Shown here one piece after another: positions 44,522 to 54,149 of a DNA stretch of 64,000 nucleotides (position 1 is the first letter of the stretch; the number at the start of each line of letters is the position of its first letter). The notes under the pieces were generated by a model. The model had not been told where the DNA came from. It was given only the letters and a program-made list of their open reading frames with translations, and ran no database searches. A program made the translations under genes and the position numbers. Source of the stretch: Verrucomicrobiota bacterium (lineage in GTDB: Bacteria > Verrucomicrobiota > Verrucomicrobiia > Limisphaerales > Pedosphaeraceae); contig JAJPHR010000022.1 in NCBI GenBank assembly GCA_021325145.1, positions 1 to 64,000 on the forward strand. Reading direction: 5' to 3'.

Positions 44522-45358
44522 TCACGCGTTGAACAGACATTCCAGCAGCGCGGGCGCGTCCCGGTAGTCCGGAATCACGATATCCGCCCCCACGCCCAGC
44601 AGGCGCTGCCGTTTCCATTCGTCGAAATGTCCGGACCCGTTCCGGGCTTCGTCGCTGGCCACCGCTACTGCCAATCCCCCCACTGCCTTGGTATCCTGAA
44701 TTTCCACATAGCCGTCCCCAAACGAAAGCAGTTGCTCCCCGGGAATTCGGTTCTCGCGCAAAATGCGTTCAATCACCGCCTTTTTGGAAAACTTTTCATA
44801 GTCCTCCTGCGCGCCGTAAATATGCCGGCCAAAGTACCGCGTCAGGTCCAGCAACTCCGCTTCGGCTTTGACGAAGTTCTCGTCCGTGCCGCTGGCCAGA
44901 TACAAGGGCAGGCCGCGCTGGCGCAGTCCCTCCAGCAGCTCCCGCGCGTTATACACCAGAAAATCATCGGCTGGCCGCTGTTTCCGTCGGATGCTTTCCA
45001 GGCGCGTGTGGATCCGCTCATCCAGCCGGCGCAGGTATTCTTGTTTATACCAGAGCGGTTCGCAGGGAGCGCCTCCGCGCTCCCGGATGCGCTCGACCAG
45101 TTGAATCATCTGGTAGATTGTCTGCTTGCCGTTCAGGCGCATGATGTCGTCGTGGCACAATTGCCGGCGCGCTTCGGTCGATTCGCCAGGAAGCACCGGC
45201 AACATTTCCACGAACATCGGCGTCATTACGCCCGGCCAGCCCTCGCGGATAAGCGAAAGCGTGCCATCAAAATCAAACAGGACATGGCTCAGGCGGCGGG
45301 GCGCATTGAAACCAGGCGCGAATTGGACCAAGCCGCGAAAGGAGGAGGACGAACGCAT
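44522..45358 (-). CDS. HAD-superfamily phosphatase
   Basis: Protein of 278 aa with motif I HVLFDFDGTLSLI (nucleophile Asp near residue 29), cap-domain helices, motif II LYLASGT, motif III Lys in KKAVI and motif IV LLSFGDGYVEIQDTK. The subclass with a helical cap fits phosphoglycolate- or sugar-phosphate-type phosphatases. It is first in a two-gene unit with the PfkB kinase. A clear substrate cannot be named; a heptose or hexose phosphate is plausible. Confidence 0.88.
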   Translation of the reverse strand: MRSSSSFRGLVQFAPGFNAPRRLSHVLFDFDGTLSLIREGWPGVMTPMFVEMLPVLPGESTEARRQLCHDDIMRLNGKQTIYQMIQLVERIRERGGAPCEPLWYKQEYLRRLDERIHTRLESIRRKQRPADDFLVYNARELLEGLRQRGLPLYLASGTDENFVKAEAELLDLTRYFGRHIYGAQEDYEKFSKKAVIERILRENRIPGEQLLSFGDGYVEIQDTKAVGGLAVAVASDEARNGSGHFDEWKRQRLLGVGADIVIPDYRDAPALLECLFNA

Positions 45359-45447
45359 TCACCGGTGAACGTAGAAAGCCCGGGCCGCGGAAGTCAACCT
45401 TGCAAATGAGCTGAATGGATGCAATCCACATTATGGCCGGCTCGGAA

Positions 45448-45530
45448 GCTTAAGAACCTGTCCTGGCAGGGCGGCAGTCCTCCGCCCGCCGTCGGCGCGC
45501 CCGGAGTGACGCCCCCTGCCGGGATGGGCT
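45448..45530. repeat. Dispersed repeat family B, copy 2
   Basis: Matches 33769-33852 through TTAAGAACCTGTCC, GGCAGGGCGGCAGTCCTCCGCCCGCCGTCGGCGCGC and CGGAGTGACG; arms GGCAGGG and CCCTGCC are inverted. It lies between the HAD gene start and the ald stop region. Confidence 0.65.
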
Positions 45531-45562
45531 CCAACCAGTTCAGATGCCGGTTTCGCGCTCCG

Positions 45563-46666
45563 CTATTTCAACGGCGGCTGAGACCAGGGGATTCCGTGCG
45601 CCTCAGCCACGGCCTTGTGCGTGACCTTGCCGTCCATGACATTGAGACCGCCGATGAGCGCCGGTTGTTTCTGGCAGGCCTCCGTTAACCCGAGGTCGGC
45701 GAGCAGTTCGATGTAGCGGTAAGTTACATTTGTAAGCGCCTGCGTTGCCGTGCGGGCATAAGCGCCGGGCATGTTCGCCACGCAATAGTGTGTCACGCCT
45801 TCCTCAACATACACCGGGTTTTGATGCGTGGTGGCGCGCGACGTTTCCGCGCAACCACCCTGGTCGATGGCAATGTCCACCAGCACGCTGCCGGGGCGCA
45901 TCCGGCGCAACATCTCGCGGTTGATCAATTTGGGCGCCTTGGCCCCGGGCACCAGCACCGCGCCAATCAGCAAATCAACCGTCGGCAAAAGGTCGATCAA
46001 GTGCGCTTCGCTTGAGTAGAGCGTGTGCGCCGTGTGCAGCGTGATGTCCAGGAAACGCATGCGTTCCAGGTCCACTTCCAAAATCGTCACGTCCGCACCC
46101 AAACCGGTGGCCATCCTGGCCGCGTTAATGCCCGAAGCGCCGCCACCCAACACGACCACACGCCCGGGCAGGACTCCGGGAACGCCGCCCAGCAACACGC
46201 CGCTGCCGCCGTGATGTTTCGCCAAAAAATAACCGCCCACCAACACCGACATGCGGCCCGCAATCTCGCTCATCGGCTCCAGCAGCGGCAAACGGCGATT
46301 CACCTCGATCGTTTCGTACGCCAGCCCGGTCACGCCTGATTTCAGCAACGCTTCGGTCAACCCGCGGCTCGCGGCCAGATGCAGGTACGTGAACAAAATC
46401 TGGCCCGGTCGCAGCAACGGATACTCAGGCGGCAGCGGTTCCTTGACCTTCACGATCAAGCCGGCTTTTTCGAAGATGGCCCGATGATCCGCCACCAGGG
46501 TCGCGCCAGCCTGTTCGTAGTCCGAGTCCGGATAGCCCGCGCCGGTGCCGGCATTGCGCTCAACCATGACTTGATGGCCGCGCTTGATCAATTGGTAGGC
46601 AGCCGAGGGCAGCAACGCCACCCGGTATTCGTGATCTTTAATTTCTTTGGGAACGCCAATAATCAT
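45563..46666 (-). CDS. ald: Alanine dehydrogenase
   Basis: NAD-dependent enzyme of 367 aa interconverting L-alanine with pyruvate and ammonia. It opens with IIGVPKEIKDHEYRVALLP, keeps substrate residues VKVKEPLP and LFTYLHLAA, has the nucleotide-binding VVVLGGGASGINAARMATGLGA (glycine-rich, usual GGGxxGxxAA form), and a C-terminal VYVEEGVTHYCVANMPGAYARTAT, the family signature around the catalytic Asp/His region. Length matches B. subtilis Ald (378). It is 13 bp downstream of yihY and probably in the same transcript. Confidence 0.96.
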   Translation of the reverse strand: MIIGVPKEIKDHEYRVALLPSAAYQLIKRGHQVMVERNAGTGAGYPDSDYEQAGATLVADHRAIFEKAGLIVKVKEPLPPEYPLLRPGQILFTYLHLAASRGLTEALLKSGVTGLAYETIEVNRRLPLLEPMSEIAGRMSVLVGGYFLAKHHGGSGVLLGGVPGVLPGRVVVLGGGASGINAARMATGLGADVTILEVDLERMRFLDITLHTAHTLYSSEAHLIDLLPTVDLLIGAVLVPGAKAPKLINREMLRRMRPGSVLVDIAIDQGGCAETSRATTHQNPVYVEEGVTHYCVANMPGAYARTATQALTNVTYRYIELLADLGLTEACQKQPALIGGLNVMDGKVTHKAVAEAHGIPWSQPPLK

Positions 46667-46679
46667 AATTGCAATTGTA

Positions 46680-48353
46680 TCAGGTTTGTCCGGGCGGTGA
46701 GTCCGTCACGGATTTCACCCCGCCGCCCACGGCGGCCAGGGTTTCCGCGCGATTGACCATCATCAACACGGTGACTGCTGAAGCAGCTTTCCGTTCGGCT
46801 TCGAGAATTTGTTTGAATTCCCCGTAAACCTCGGTTCGCTCCGGTTCGTCATTCGTCGCCAATTCTTGACCCTGACCGGCGCGCAATGCCAGCAGAATGT
46901 CATGGCAGGTGATGCTTTCAATGGGCCGCGCCGGCGCGTAGGCGATCTCCCTGCCCGTCACCTCAATCACCAACTGGGCGGCCAGGAGGACTTGCAGGAG
47001 TTGCTGGGCCAGCCGGCTGGGCACGCCGAGTTGCTCGGCCATTTCAATAACGGTGACCGGCGACTCGCCGCGCTGGAAACGCCTCCCCAGGCACGCCATG
47101 AGCCTTAACGCAATGAACTCGCGGCCCCGTTGGTTAATATTCTCAATTTGCTTCTCTTGTAAATACGCGGCGCGGTTTTGATACGCATAAGCGACCTGTG
47201 CTCCAAAGAGCAGGATCAGCCAGCCAAAATACATGCCCAACATGGCGACCGGGATAACCGCCAGGCTCCCGTAAATCCGGCTGTTGCTCACCCAGCGTGA
47301 CACATAGAAAACACTGAACGCGTTGTTCAGGTGCCAGAGCACACCGCCCACCAGCCCACCGATCATCGCCGCGCGCCATTGGACTTTCGTATTTGGCATG
47401 AACAGGTAAAGCAGCGCGAACGCCAGGCATAAAACCACCACCGACAGTCCTCCGAATATCAAGTTGCCCAGGTAAGGCATCGAATGGATGAACCTTTTGG
47501 TCGCATCCAGATGCGGTCCGCCGGCCAGCCCGAGCGCGAACACCAACAGCACCGGACCCCACAACAAAAGCGCCGAGTACAGCACAAAGCGCGCGCCCCA
47601 ACTCCTTCCGCGTTCGAGGCCCCAGATGTCATTGAACGTCTCCTCAACCCTTCCAAGCATGTTGATTGCCACGAAGACCAGCAATATTGTCCCGGTGACT
47701 CCAAGCGTGCTGCTGTTCGTATTATGTATGAATCGATTGATGACGCGGGCGGCCTGCCGGCGTGCGTCTCCTTCCTGTTCCCGTGCGGGCGCTTGAGCAT
47801 TGGTGTTGCCTCCGGGGTTTGGAGTCCCGCCTTCAGACGGCAACGGTGCCGCACCCGAGGTTGGCACGGCATTGGTGCGCCCAGCCTCCGTCTGCAACCG
47901 ATTGGTCAGTTCCGTTCCCGTCGCGGGAGTTGGCACAGTCGCGTCGGCTGGATCAGTTATGCCATTCGTTGCCTGCGCATCCCGAGCCCGGTGATGCTCC
48001 GCGACAAACTCTGACAAACCGTTCTTCGTGCCTGGCGGCGGCGGAGTGAAGCTCGTAACGAACTTATCAATCAAGTGGAGGATCTGGTCTTCCCCCTCTT
48101 TTTTGAGCAGGCTGGTCGAGATGCTCAAAGCGACCGCCAGCACCGGAATCAGCGCGAGCAGCGTCGTGTAAGCGAGGGCCGCCGCGCGCACCGGGCAGCG
48201 ATTGCGCGAATAACTTTTGCCCACCATCAGCCAGAAGTGCGCGAAACGGTAGGTCCGCGACCGTTCCCAACGGTCTCCGCCCACACCCTTCTCCCCCAGG
48301 AATTCCCTGGATTCCTGGATCACCGTCCGGACTTTGGAGCGCAGTTTGCTCAC
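46680..48353 (-). CDS. YihY/BrkB membrane protein with low-complexity insert and C-terminal winged-helix region
   Basis: Protein of 557 aa. The first helix pair (RAAALAYTTLLALIPVLAVALS, about 57-80) and the later six-helix core (216-425) match YihY/BrkB (formerly mis-named RNase BN). An insert of about 95 residues (103-198) rich in Pro, Thr, Ala and Gly interrupts the normally short first extracytoplasmic loop. The C-terminus (about 425-510) looks like a winged helix (PVTVIEMAEQLGVPSRLAQQLLQVLLAAQLV), as seen in some family members. Physiological role uncertain; lipid or osmolyte transport is only a suggestion. It is followed closely by ald. Confidence 0.88.
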   Translation of the reverse strand: MSKLRSKVRTVIQESREFLGEKGVGGDRWERSRTYRFAHFWLMVGKSYSRNRCPVRAAALAYTTLLALIPVLAVALSISTSLLKKEGEDQILHLIDKFVTSFTPPPPGTKNGLSEFVAEHHRARDAQATNGITDPADATVPTPATGTELTNRLQTEAGRTNAVPTSGAAPLPSEGGTPNPGGNTNAQAPAREQEGDARRQAARVINRFIHNTNSSTLGVTGTILLVFVAINMLGRVEETFNDIWGLERGRSWGARFVLYSALLLWGPVLLVFALGLAGGPHLDATKRFIHSMPYLGNLIFGGLSVVVLCLAFALLYLFMPNTKVQWRAAMIGGLVGGVLWHLNNAFSVFYVSRWVSNSRIYGSLAVIPVAMLGMYFGWLILLFGAQVAYAYQNRAAYLQEKQIENINQRGREFIALRLMACLGRRFQRGESPVTVIEMAEQLGVPSRLAQQLLQVLLAAQLVIEVTGREIAYAPARPIESITCHDILLALRAGQGQELATNDEPERTEVYGEFKQILEAERKAASAVTVLMMVNRAETLAAVGGGVKSVTDSPPGQT

Positions 48354-48538
48354 TTGACACCAAAACGCTAACAGAGCAGTTCCTCAAGTCAACGGCGCTC
48401 CCTGGACTTGGAATCGTCCTCCTCGTCGAGACATTTTCGATGGGAGAAAGGCCGGGGACGAAGCAGCACGTGACTCCGTGAATAACTCGAACTGACTTGA
48501 GCTTGCGTGCGACTCCTTGCGCATTCTAAAATGGACGC

Positions 48539-51500
48539 ATGTCGCATGCTGACTTCGTCCATTTGCACCTGCACACCGAGTACTCGCTGCTCGATGGCGC
48601 TTGCCGGCTTGACCGGTTGATGGAGAAGGCGCACGCACTCAAGCTGCCCGCGCTGGCCATCACGGACCATGGCGTCATGTATGGGGCAATCGATTTTTAC
48701 AAGGCCGCGCGCGACAAGGGCATCAAACCGATCATCGGTTGCGAGGTGTACGTCGCTCCCGGCAGCCGGTTCGACAAAAAAACCACGAACGGCGGCCGTG
48801 ATGTCTACAACCATCTCGTGCTGCTCGCCCGCGACGAAACCGGCTATAAAAACCTCATTAAACTCTCCACCGCGGCGCATCTCGAGGGCTATTATTACAA
48901 GCCGCGCATCGACAAGGAATTGCTCGCGGCGCACAAGGAAGGGTTGATCGCGCTGTCGGGTTGCCTGGCCAGCGAAGTTCCGGAAATGATTCTCAAAGAC
49001 CAGTTGCCGCGGGCGCGCGAGGCGGTGGATTGGTTCAAGCAAACCCTCGGGCCGGAGAATTTCTACCTGGAATTGCAAAATCACGGCATTCCGGAACAGG
49101 CGAAGGTGAATCGTCATCTCATTCCCTGGGCAAAAGAGTTCGGGCTAAAGCTGGTGGCCTCGAACGATGTTCATTACGTCGAGAAAGCAAACTCGCACGC
49201 GCACGATTGCCTGATTTGTATCGGCACCCAAACGATGCTGAGCGACACCAAGCGCATGACGTACGTAGCGGAGCAGTTTTACCTGCGCTCCGCCGAGGAG
49301 ATGAAAGCGCGCTTCGCCGAAACGCCGGAAGCGGTGTTGAACACGCTCGAAGTAGCCGAGAAATGCAACCTGGAAATCCAGTTCGGCAAACCCTTGTACC
49401 CAGTGTTTCATCCGCCGGAACACTTCACGCGCGAAGGTTATTTGCGCAAGCTGCTGGCGGAAGGCCTGTTCCGCCGTTACACGATCCAGGCCAGGGCAGA
49501 GGGAAATGAATTCATCATTGAGGCCATTCACGATCCAACGCGGCTGCCGACTTATCAGCCGCAGAATGAACCGCTTAATGCCGGTGGCCATGACATCAAC
49601 AACCCCGCCATTGCCGCTGCCATCAAGTCAGTCATTGACCGTTTGCAACTCGAACTCGCGGTAATTGAGAAAACCGGGTTCATTTCTTATTTTCTCATCG
49701 TCGCCGACTTTATTCGCTACGGACGCGAAAAAGGAATTTCCTGCGTGGCGCGCGGTTCTGCCGCCGGATCCATCGTCACCTACCTGCTCGAAATCGCGAA
49801 TGTGGATCCCATTCGCTACGGGTTGCTGTTCGAGCGGTTCCTTAATCCCGAGCGCGTCAATCCCCCTGACATTGACATTGATTTTGCGGACGACCGCCGC
49901 GGCGACGTCATTGAATACGTGCGCAAAAAATATGGGAACGATTCGGTCGCGCAGATCATCACGTTCGGCACCATGGGCGCGAAATCCGTGGTGCGCGACG
50001 TCGGGCGCGTGATGGGCTTGAGCTACGGCGAATGCGACCGGCTGGCCAAAATGATTCCCAACGACCTCAAGATGGATCTGACGAAGGCGCTCAAACAATC
50101 GCCGGAACTCAAGACGGCGTATGATTCGGAGGAGGTGACCCGTGAACTGATCGACACCGCTTTCGTGCTGGAGGACATCACCCGCAATGCTTCCGTGCAC
50201 GCCGCCGGCGTGGTCATCAGCGACCAGCCTCTCGTCAATCTCCTGCCGCTCAAGCGCGACGAGGACGGCGCGCTGGTGACCCAATACGCCATGAACCCGG
50301 TGGGCGAGCTTGGCTTGCTCAAGATGGATTTTTTGGGGCTCAAGACGCTGACGGTTATTCGCAACACCTGCGAAATGGTGAAAGCGACCCGGGGAATCGA
50401 GGTTCCCATCGACAACCTGCCGCTGGATGACAAGAAAGCCTACGACCTGTTAAATCGCGCGCAAACATTGGGCATATTCCAATTGGAATCCGGCGGGATG
50501 CGCGATCTCTGCCGCAAGTTCCAGATCAGTTCGGTCGAGCACATCACGGCGTTGATTGCGCTGTATCGCCCCGGCCCGATGGAACTGATCCCGGAATTCA
50601 TCAAGCGACGGCATGGGGAGGTGAAGATCGAATACGAACACCCGTTGCTCGAGCCCATTTGCCGCGAGACCTACGGCATCATGGTTTACCAGGAACAGGT
50701 CATGCAGGCGGCCCAGGTGCTCGGCGGTTACACGCTCGGCGGCGCGGATTTGCTGCGGCGCGCGATGGGGAAGAAAAAGATGGAGGAAATGGCGAAGCAG
50801 CGCGACACCTTCGTCAAAGGCTGCGCCAAAACCAACAACATCAACGCCAACAAAGCCAACCAGATTTTCGATTTGTTGGAGAAATTCGCCGGTTACGGTT
50901 TCAACAAGTCCCACGCCGCCGCTTATGCGATTGTCGCCTACCAGACGGCCTATCTGAAGGCCAATTATCCCGTCGAGTTCCTCAGCGCGATGATGACGAA
51001 CGACATGAGCGATACCAAGAAGCTCGGCGAGTTCATCAACGAAGCGCGCCAGATGGGCATCGAGGTGCTGCCGCCGGACGTGAACGAAAGCCAGGTGGCG
51101 TTCGCGCCCGCCCGCAACGGCACGGTCATCCGCTTCGGCATGGCGGCCATCAAGGGCGTGGGGGAAATCGCCGTCCAAAGCATTCTCGACGCCCGCAAAA
51201 TCGGCGGCGAGTTCAAGTCTCTTGGCGAGTTGTGCGAGCGCGTCGATATTCGCACGGTAAACCGCAAGGTGCTCGAAGCGCTGATCAAATCCGGCGCGTG
51301 CGACACGTTCAAGGAAACCCGCGCCACACTCTTTTCGCGAATCGACCGGGTACTGGCCCGCGCGGCTGGCATTATTTCCGACCGGCAACGCGGGCAAAGC
51401 TCGATGTTTGACATGCTGGCGGACAAATCGCCGCAAAAACCGGAGGCTGTCACCAAACTCCCGGAATGGCCCCAGCACGAATTGCTCGCTGCGGAGAAGG

Positions 51501-52168
51501 AACTGCTCGGATTTTATGTGACCGGCCACCCGCTGACACCGTTCGCCCCGCTGCTGCAAAAATACGCGCTGACCAACACCGCCGGGTTGGCGCAACTCGC
51601 CAACCGCAGCCTGACGCGCATTGGCGGATTGGTGGCCGCGGTTCAGCACGGGGTTTCCAAAAAGAGCAACAAGCCATACGCCATGGTCACGCTGGAGGAT
51701 CTCGAAGGCTCGGTGCAGATCCTTTGCATGAACGAGAATTACGACAAGTACCGCGACCTGCTTCAGGTGAACAAAGCGATCCTCGTGGTGGCCGAGGTGA
51801 ACACCGGCGACGACAAGCCCAAGTTATTTCCGCAGGAAATCATGCCGCTGGAAGACGCGCCACGCAAATACACGAAGCAGGTGCATTTTCGTTTGCACAC
51901 CGGACGGTTCGAACCGGAAAACCTGCCTGCGATCCAGGAACTGGCGGCGGCACATGCCGGGAAGTGTCCCTTGTTTCTTTGCTTCAGCCGCCCGACGGGC
52001 GAGATTATCTTCATCGAATGCCACGAGAAGTTTTCCGTTCTCCCTTCGCTGAACTTGCAACAGGCCGCCGATGAAAGATTCGGCAGCGAAACCTACTATG
52101 CGAAGGTGGACACCGCGCTTCCCGAACGCACCCCGCGGCGCTGGGAGCGGCAGAACGAGGGGGAATGA
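48539..52168 (+). CDS. dnaE: DNA polymerase III alpha subunit
   Basis: Replicative C-family polymerase of 1209 aa. The N-terminal PHP domain carries FVHLHLHTEYSLLDGA and ALAITDHGVMYGA. The catalytic acidic residues are in PDIDIDFADDRR (about 443-452), with RGSAAGSIVTYLLEI upstream. FLGLKTLTVIRNT, YRPGPM and MVYQEQVMQAAQVLGGYTLGGADLLRRAMGKKK follow as expected. Near the C-terminus an OB-fold (RIGGLVAAVQHGVSKKSNKPYAMVTLED) is present. Slightly longer than E. coli DnaE (1160). It has its own promoter region and converges with an oxidoreductase gene. No intein or frameshift is seen. Confidence 0.98.
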   Translation: MSHADFVHLHLHTEYSLLDGACRLDRLMEKAHALKLPALAITDHGVMYGAIDFYKAARDKGIKPIIGCEVYVAPGSRFDKKTTNGGRDVYNHLVLLARDETGYKNLIKLSTAAHLEGYYYKPRIDKELLAAHKEGLIALSGCLASEVPEMILKDQLPRAREAVDWFKQTLGPENFYLELQNHGIPEQAKVNRHLIPWAKEFGLKLVASNDVHYVEKANSHAHDCLICIGTQTMLSDTKRMTYVAEQFYLRSAEEMKARFAETPEAVLNTLEVAEKCNLEIQFGKPLYPVFHPPEHFTREGYLRKLLAEGLFRRYTIQARAEGNEFIIEAIHDPTRLPTYQPQNEPLNAGGHDINNPAIAAAIKSVIDRLQLELAVIEKTGFISYFLIVADFIRYGREKGISCVARGSAAGSIVTYLLEIANVDPIRYGLLFERFLNPERVNPPDIDIDFADDRRGDVIEYVRKKYGNDSVAQIITFGTMGAKSVVRDVGRVMGLSYGECDRLAKMIPNDLKMDLTKALKQSPELKTAYDSEEVTRELIDTAFVLEDITRNASVHAAGVVISDQPLVNLLPLKRDEDGALVTQYAMNPVGELGLLKMDFLGLKTLTVIRNTCEMVKATRGIEVPIDNLPLDDKKAYDLLNRAQTLGIFQLESGGMRDLCRKFQISSVEHITALIALYRPGPMELIPEFIKRRHGEVKIEYEHPLLEPICRETYGIMVYQEQVMQAAQVLGGYTLGGADLLRRAMGKKKMEEMAKQRDTFVKGCAKTNNINANKANQIFDLLEKFAGYGFNKSHAAAYAIVAYQTAYLKANYPVEFLSAMMTNDMSDTKKLGEFINEARQMGIEVLPPDVNESQVAFAPARNGTVIRFGMAAIKGVGEIAVQSILDARKIGGEFKSLGELCERVDIRTVNRKVLEALIKSGACDTFKETRATLFSRIDRVLARAAGIISDRQRGQSSMFDMLADKSPQKPEAVTKLPEWPQHELLAAEKELLGFYVTGHPLTPFAPLLQKYALTNTAGLAQLANRSLTRIGGLVAAVQHGVSKKSNKPYAMVTLEDLEGSVQILCMNENYDKYRDLLQVNKAILVVAEVNTGDDKPKLFPQEIMPLEDAPRKYTKQVHFRLHTGRFEPENLPAIQELAAAHAGKCPLFLCFSRPTGEIIFIECHEKFSVLPSLNLQQAADERFGSETYYAKVDTALPERTPRRWERQNEGE

Positions 52169-52189
52169 GCTGGACGCAAGCTCCAACAA

Positions 52190-52313
52190 TCAAGCTCCAA
52201 GCACCAGAGAAACACCAAACCCTAGGATCCTTGTGATAAACTTCGTCCTCTCCGCTGCCGAAGATTTCAAGCGCCTCCACGCGAAGATTAGCCGCGCGGT
52301 GCTTGGAGCTTGA
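52190..52313. terminator. 16-bp inverted repeat between convergent dnaE and oxidoreductase genes
   Basis: TCAAGCTCCAAGCACC (52190-52205) is perfectly inverted at 52298-52313 (GGTGCTTGGAGCTTGA), 92 bp apart. A second, weaker copy of the TGGTGCTTGG unit follows (52321-52341). It sits between two convergent genes, so a bidirectional termination or REP-like role is possible. There is no T-run. The same CCAAGCTCCA wording recurs at 18391-18404 and 63850-63861. Confidence 0.4.
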
Positions 52314-52351
52314 AGTTTATCTGGTGCTTGGACCCTGGTGCTTGTGTTTTC

Positions 52352-53797
52352 TCAAACATTCCACCCCTTGCGGTATTTCCGCTCCACCCACTGATTGAGG
52401 TCCTTTAAATTCGTAACCTTCATCTTCGGTCCATCCCATTCCACCTTTTGGCCGACACCGACGTGCTGGGCGAGGTTGCCGAGGAGCGAGAATTCGGTCA
52501 GGCGCGTGCCGTATTCGAAACTGGCCGCCGTCTCGGTCTTGCCCGCGCGACAGGCTTCGATGAAGTCCGTGAAAATGTCCTTGGGCCGCGTGATGGTTTG
52601 GGGCGGTTTGGGTGTTTGTTGCATTTTGTCCCAAGGCACGATGTGCATTTTGCCGCCGTAGGTATCGGTAAAGATCACACCCTTCTCGCCGACATAGAGC
52701 GTGCAGCCATCGGAACGGTCGGAGTAAAGCTCCTCATCCGGATATTGCTTCTGCAACTCGACCAGCAGGGGCGGCAGGTTGCGCGCCGCGCCCCGGGCGG
52801 CGTGGAGGCTGCCGGCGATGTCGGATTCGGAAGCTTTTTCGTTGAGACCTTCGTACCAATAAACCTTGGCGGCGCACATGTCGCCGCGAGCCGGAATGTC
52901 CCAACGGATGCGGCTGCCAAGAGGATAACGTTCGTCGCTCCCGCCGCGCTTTTGTTCGATCTCGATGCTGATGGGATGGTCGATCTTAAGCGCCCAGAAC
53001 ACACCATCCAACAGATGGCAGCCCATGTTGCCGATGGAGCCGTTGCCAAAATCAAACCACCCGTGCCATTCGTGGGGATGGAGGTCGTCATGGAAATCGC
53101 GGTAAGGCGCCGGCCCGATCCAGGAGTCCCAAAGCATGCCGGCAGGCGCGGGTTTGGACGGCGGGCGCGGACCGGCGCCGCCATTGGCGCGGTTGGTCCA
53201 ACTGTGAGTTTCGGTCACCTTGCCGATGGCGCCGGACCAAATGTACTCGCACAGCCGGTGATAACCTTCCTCGCAATGGCCCTGGTTGCCCATTTGGGTC
53301 GCGACTTTCGTTTTGGCCGCCATGGCGCGCAGCTTGCGGGCTTCCGCGATGTCGTGGCACACCGGTTTTTCGCAATAGACGTTCTTCCCGTGGTGCATCG
53401 CCAGTTCGGCCGCGAGAGCGTGATGATGATTGGGGGTGGCGATGAAAACCGCATCGATGTTTTTGCCGATCTTGTCGAACATCACGCGATAATCCGTGAA
53501 CATCTGCACCTTGTCGGGATCGAGGTTCTTGCCTTTCATCCAACCATGCACGGCTTTGTGCTTGGACTCGTCCGGGTCCACGATGGCGTAGAGGTTCTGG
53601 CCGTGCTTGCCGATCGCCTCGGCGATGTGAGCCGACAGGCCGCGCCCGCCGCAGCCAATTTGCACACAATTGAGCTTGTCAATGGTGCCCGTCTCAGCGA
53701 GCAGATTCGGCCCGGGCAGAAAACGGGCGGCGGTCAAAGCGCCTGCGGTCAAAGCGGTGCGCTTGAGAAAGGAGCGACGATTCAAACGGGTTGTCAT
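52352..53797 (-). CDS. Tat-exported Gfo/Idh/MocA-family oxidoreductase
   Basis: Protein of about 481 aa from the ATG at 53797. It has a twin-arginine signal NRRSFLKRTALTAGALTAARFLPG, then the Rossmann start LNCVQIGCGGRGL, the DAVFIATPNHHHALAAELAMHHGKNVYCEKP motif with Lys of EKP, and a C-terminal NADP-type domain with Trp-rich HEWHGWFDFGNGSIGNMGCHLLD. Such secreted oxidoreductases are abundant in Planctomycetes and Verrucomicrobia, presumably acting on sugars. The frame upstream of 53797 is open but has no signal features. Substrate unknown. Confidence 0.92.
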   Translation of the reverse strand: MTTRLNRRSFLKRTALTAGALTAARFLPGPNLLAETGTIDKLNCVQIGCGGRGLSAHIAEAIGKHGQNLYAIVDPDESKHKAVHGWMKGKNLDPDKVQMFTDYRVMFDKIGKNIDAVFIATPNHHHALAAELAMHHGKNVYCEKPVCHDIAEARKLRAMAAKTKVATQMGNQGHCEEGYHRLCEYIWSGAIGKVTETHSWTNRANGGAGPRPPSKPAPAGMLWDSWIGPAPYRDFHDDLHPHEWHGWFDFGNGSIGNMGCHLLDGVFWALKIDHPISIEIEQKRGGSDERYPLGSRIRWDIPARGDMCAAKVYWYEGLNEKASESDIAGSLHAARGAARNLPPLLVELQKQYPDEELYSDRSDGCTLYVGEKGVIFTDTYGGKMHIVPWDKMQQTPKPPQTITRPKDIFTDFIEACRAGKTETAASFEYGTRLTEFSLLGNLAQHVGVGQKVEWDGPKMKVTNLKDLNQWVERKYRKGWNV

Positions 53798-54149
53798 GGG
53801 AATGAAAATGCAACCATCCCACAGGGGCGTCAATGGGGAAATGGGAAGGGAAAATAATGTGGGCGCACCTCTCAAATAACGCGCTTGCACGCGATGCCCA
53901 CACAAGGAGCTTCTCGAAGTACCTGAACCAGAGGCGAGCGGCAGAGGAGTGCGCCCGTCCCGGACGCACTCCATTCGCAGTCGCGGCTCCGCTGCGCTTG
54001 CAGTTATTCGCCTCTTCCACCTGCTACGCGCTTGGGTTTCGTGGCGGTGTCAGGTTGGCCCAATTAACACCTCAGCTTGGACGGAAATTGCCTGTGTCCG
54101 AGTGTGGCGCGCCCCCGGAGGCCGAGGAAAACAATCCGTTAATAATCGG
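53798..54149. other. 352-bp intergenic region
   Basis: No gene seen. A short hairpin GGAGTGCG (53946-53953) / CGCACTCC (53965-53972) lies mid-region. The first part just upstream of the oxidoreductase start may hold its promoter, though no clear -35/-10 pair is visible. Confidence 0.4.

Noticed and set aside
50450..51649. 399-codon minus-strand ORF within dnaE
   Set aside because: Antisense shadow of dnaE, low-information composition.
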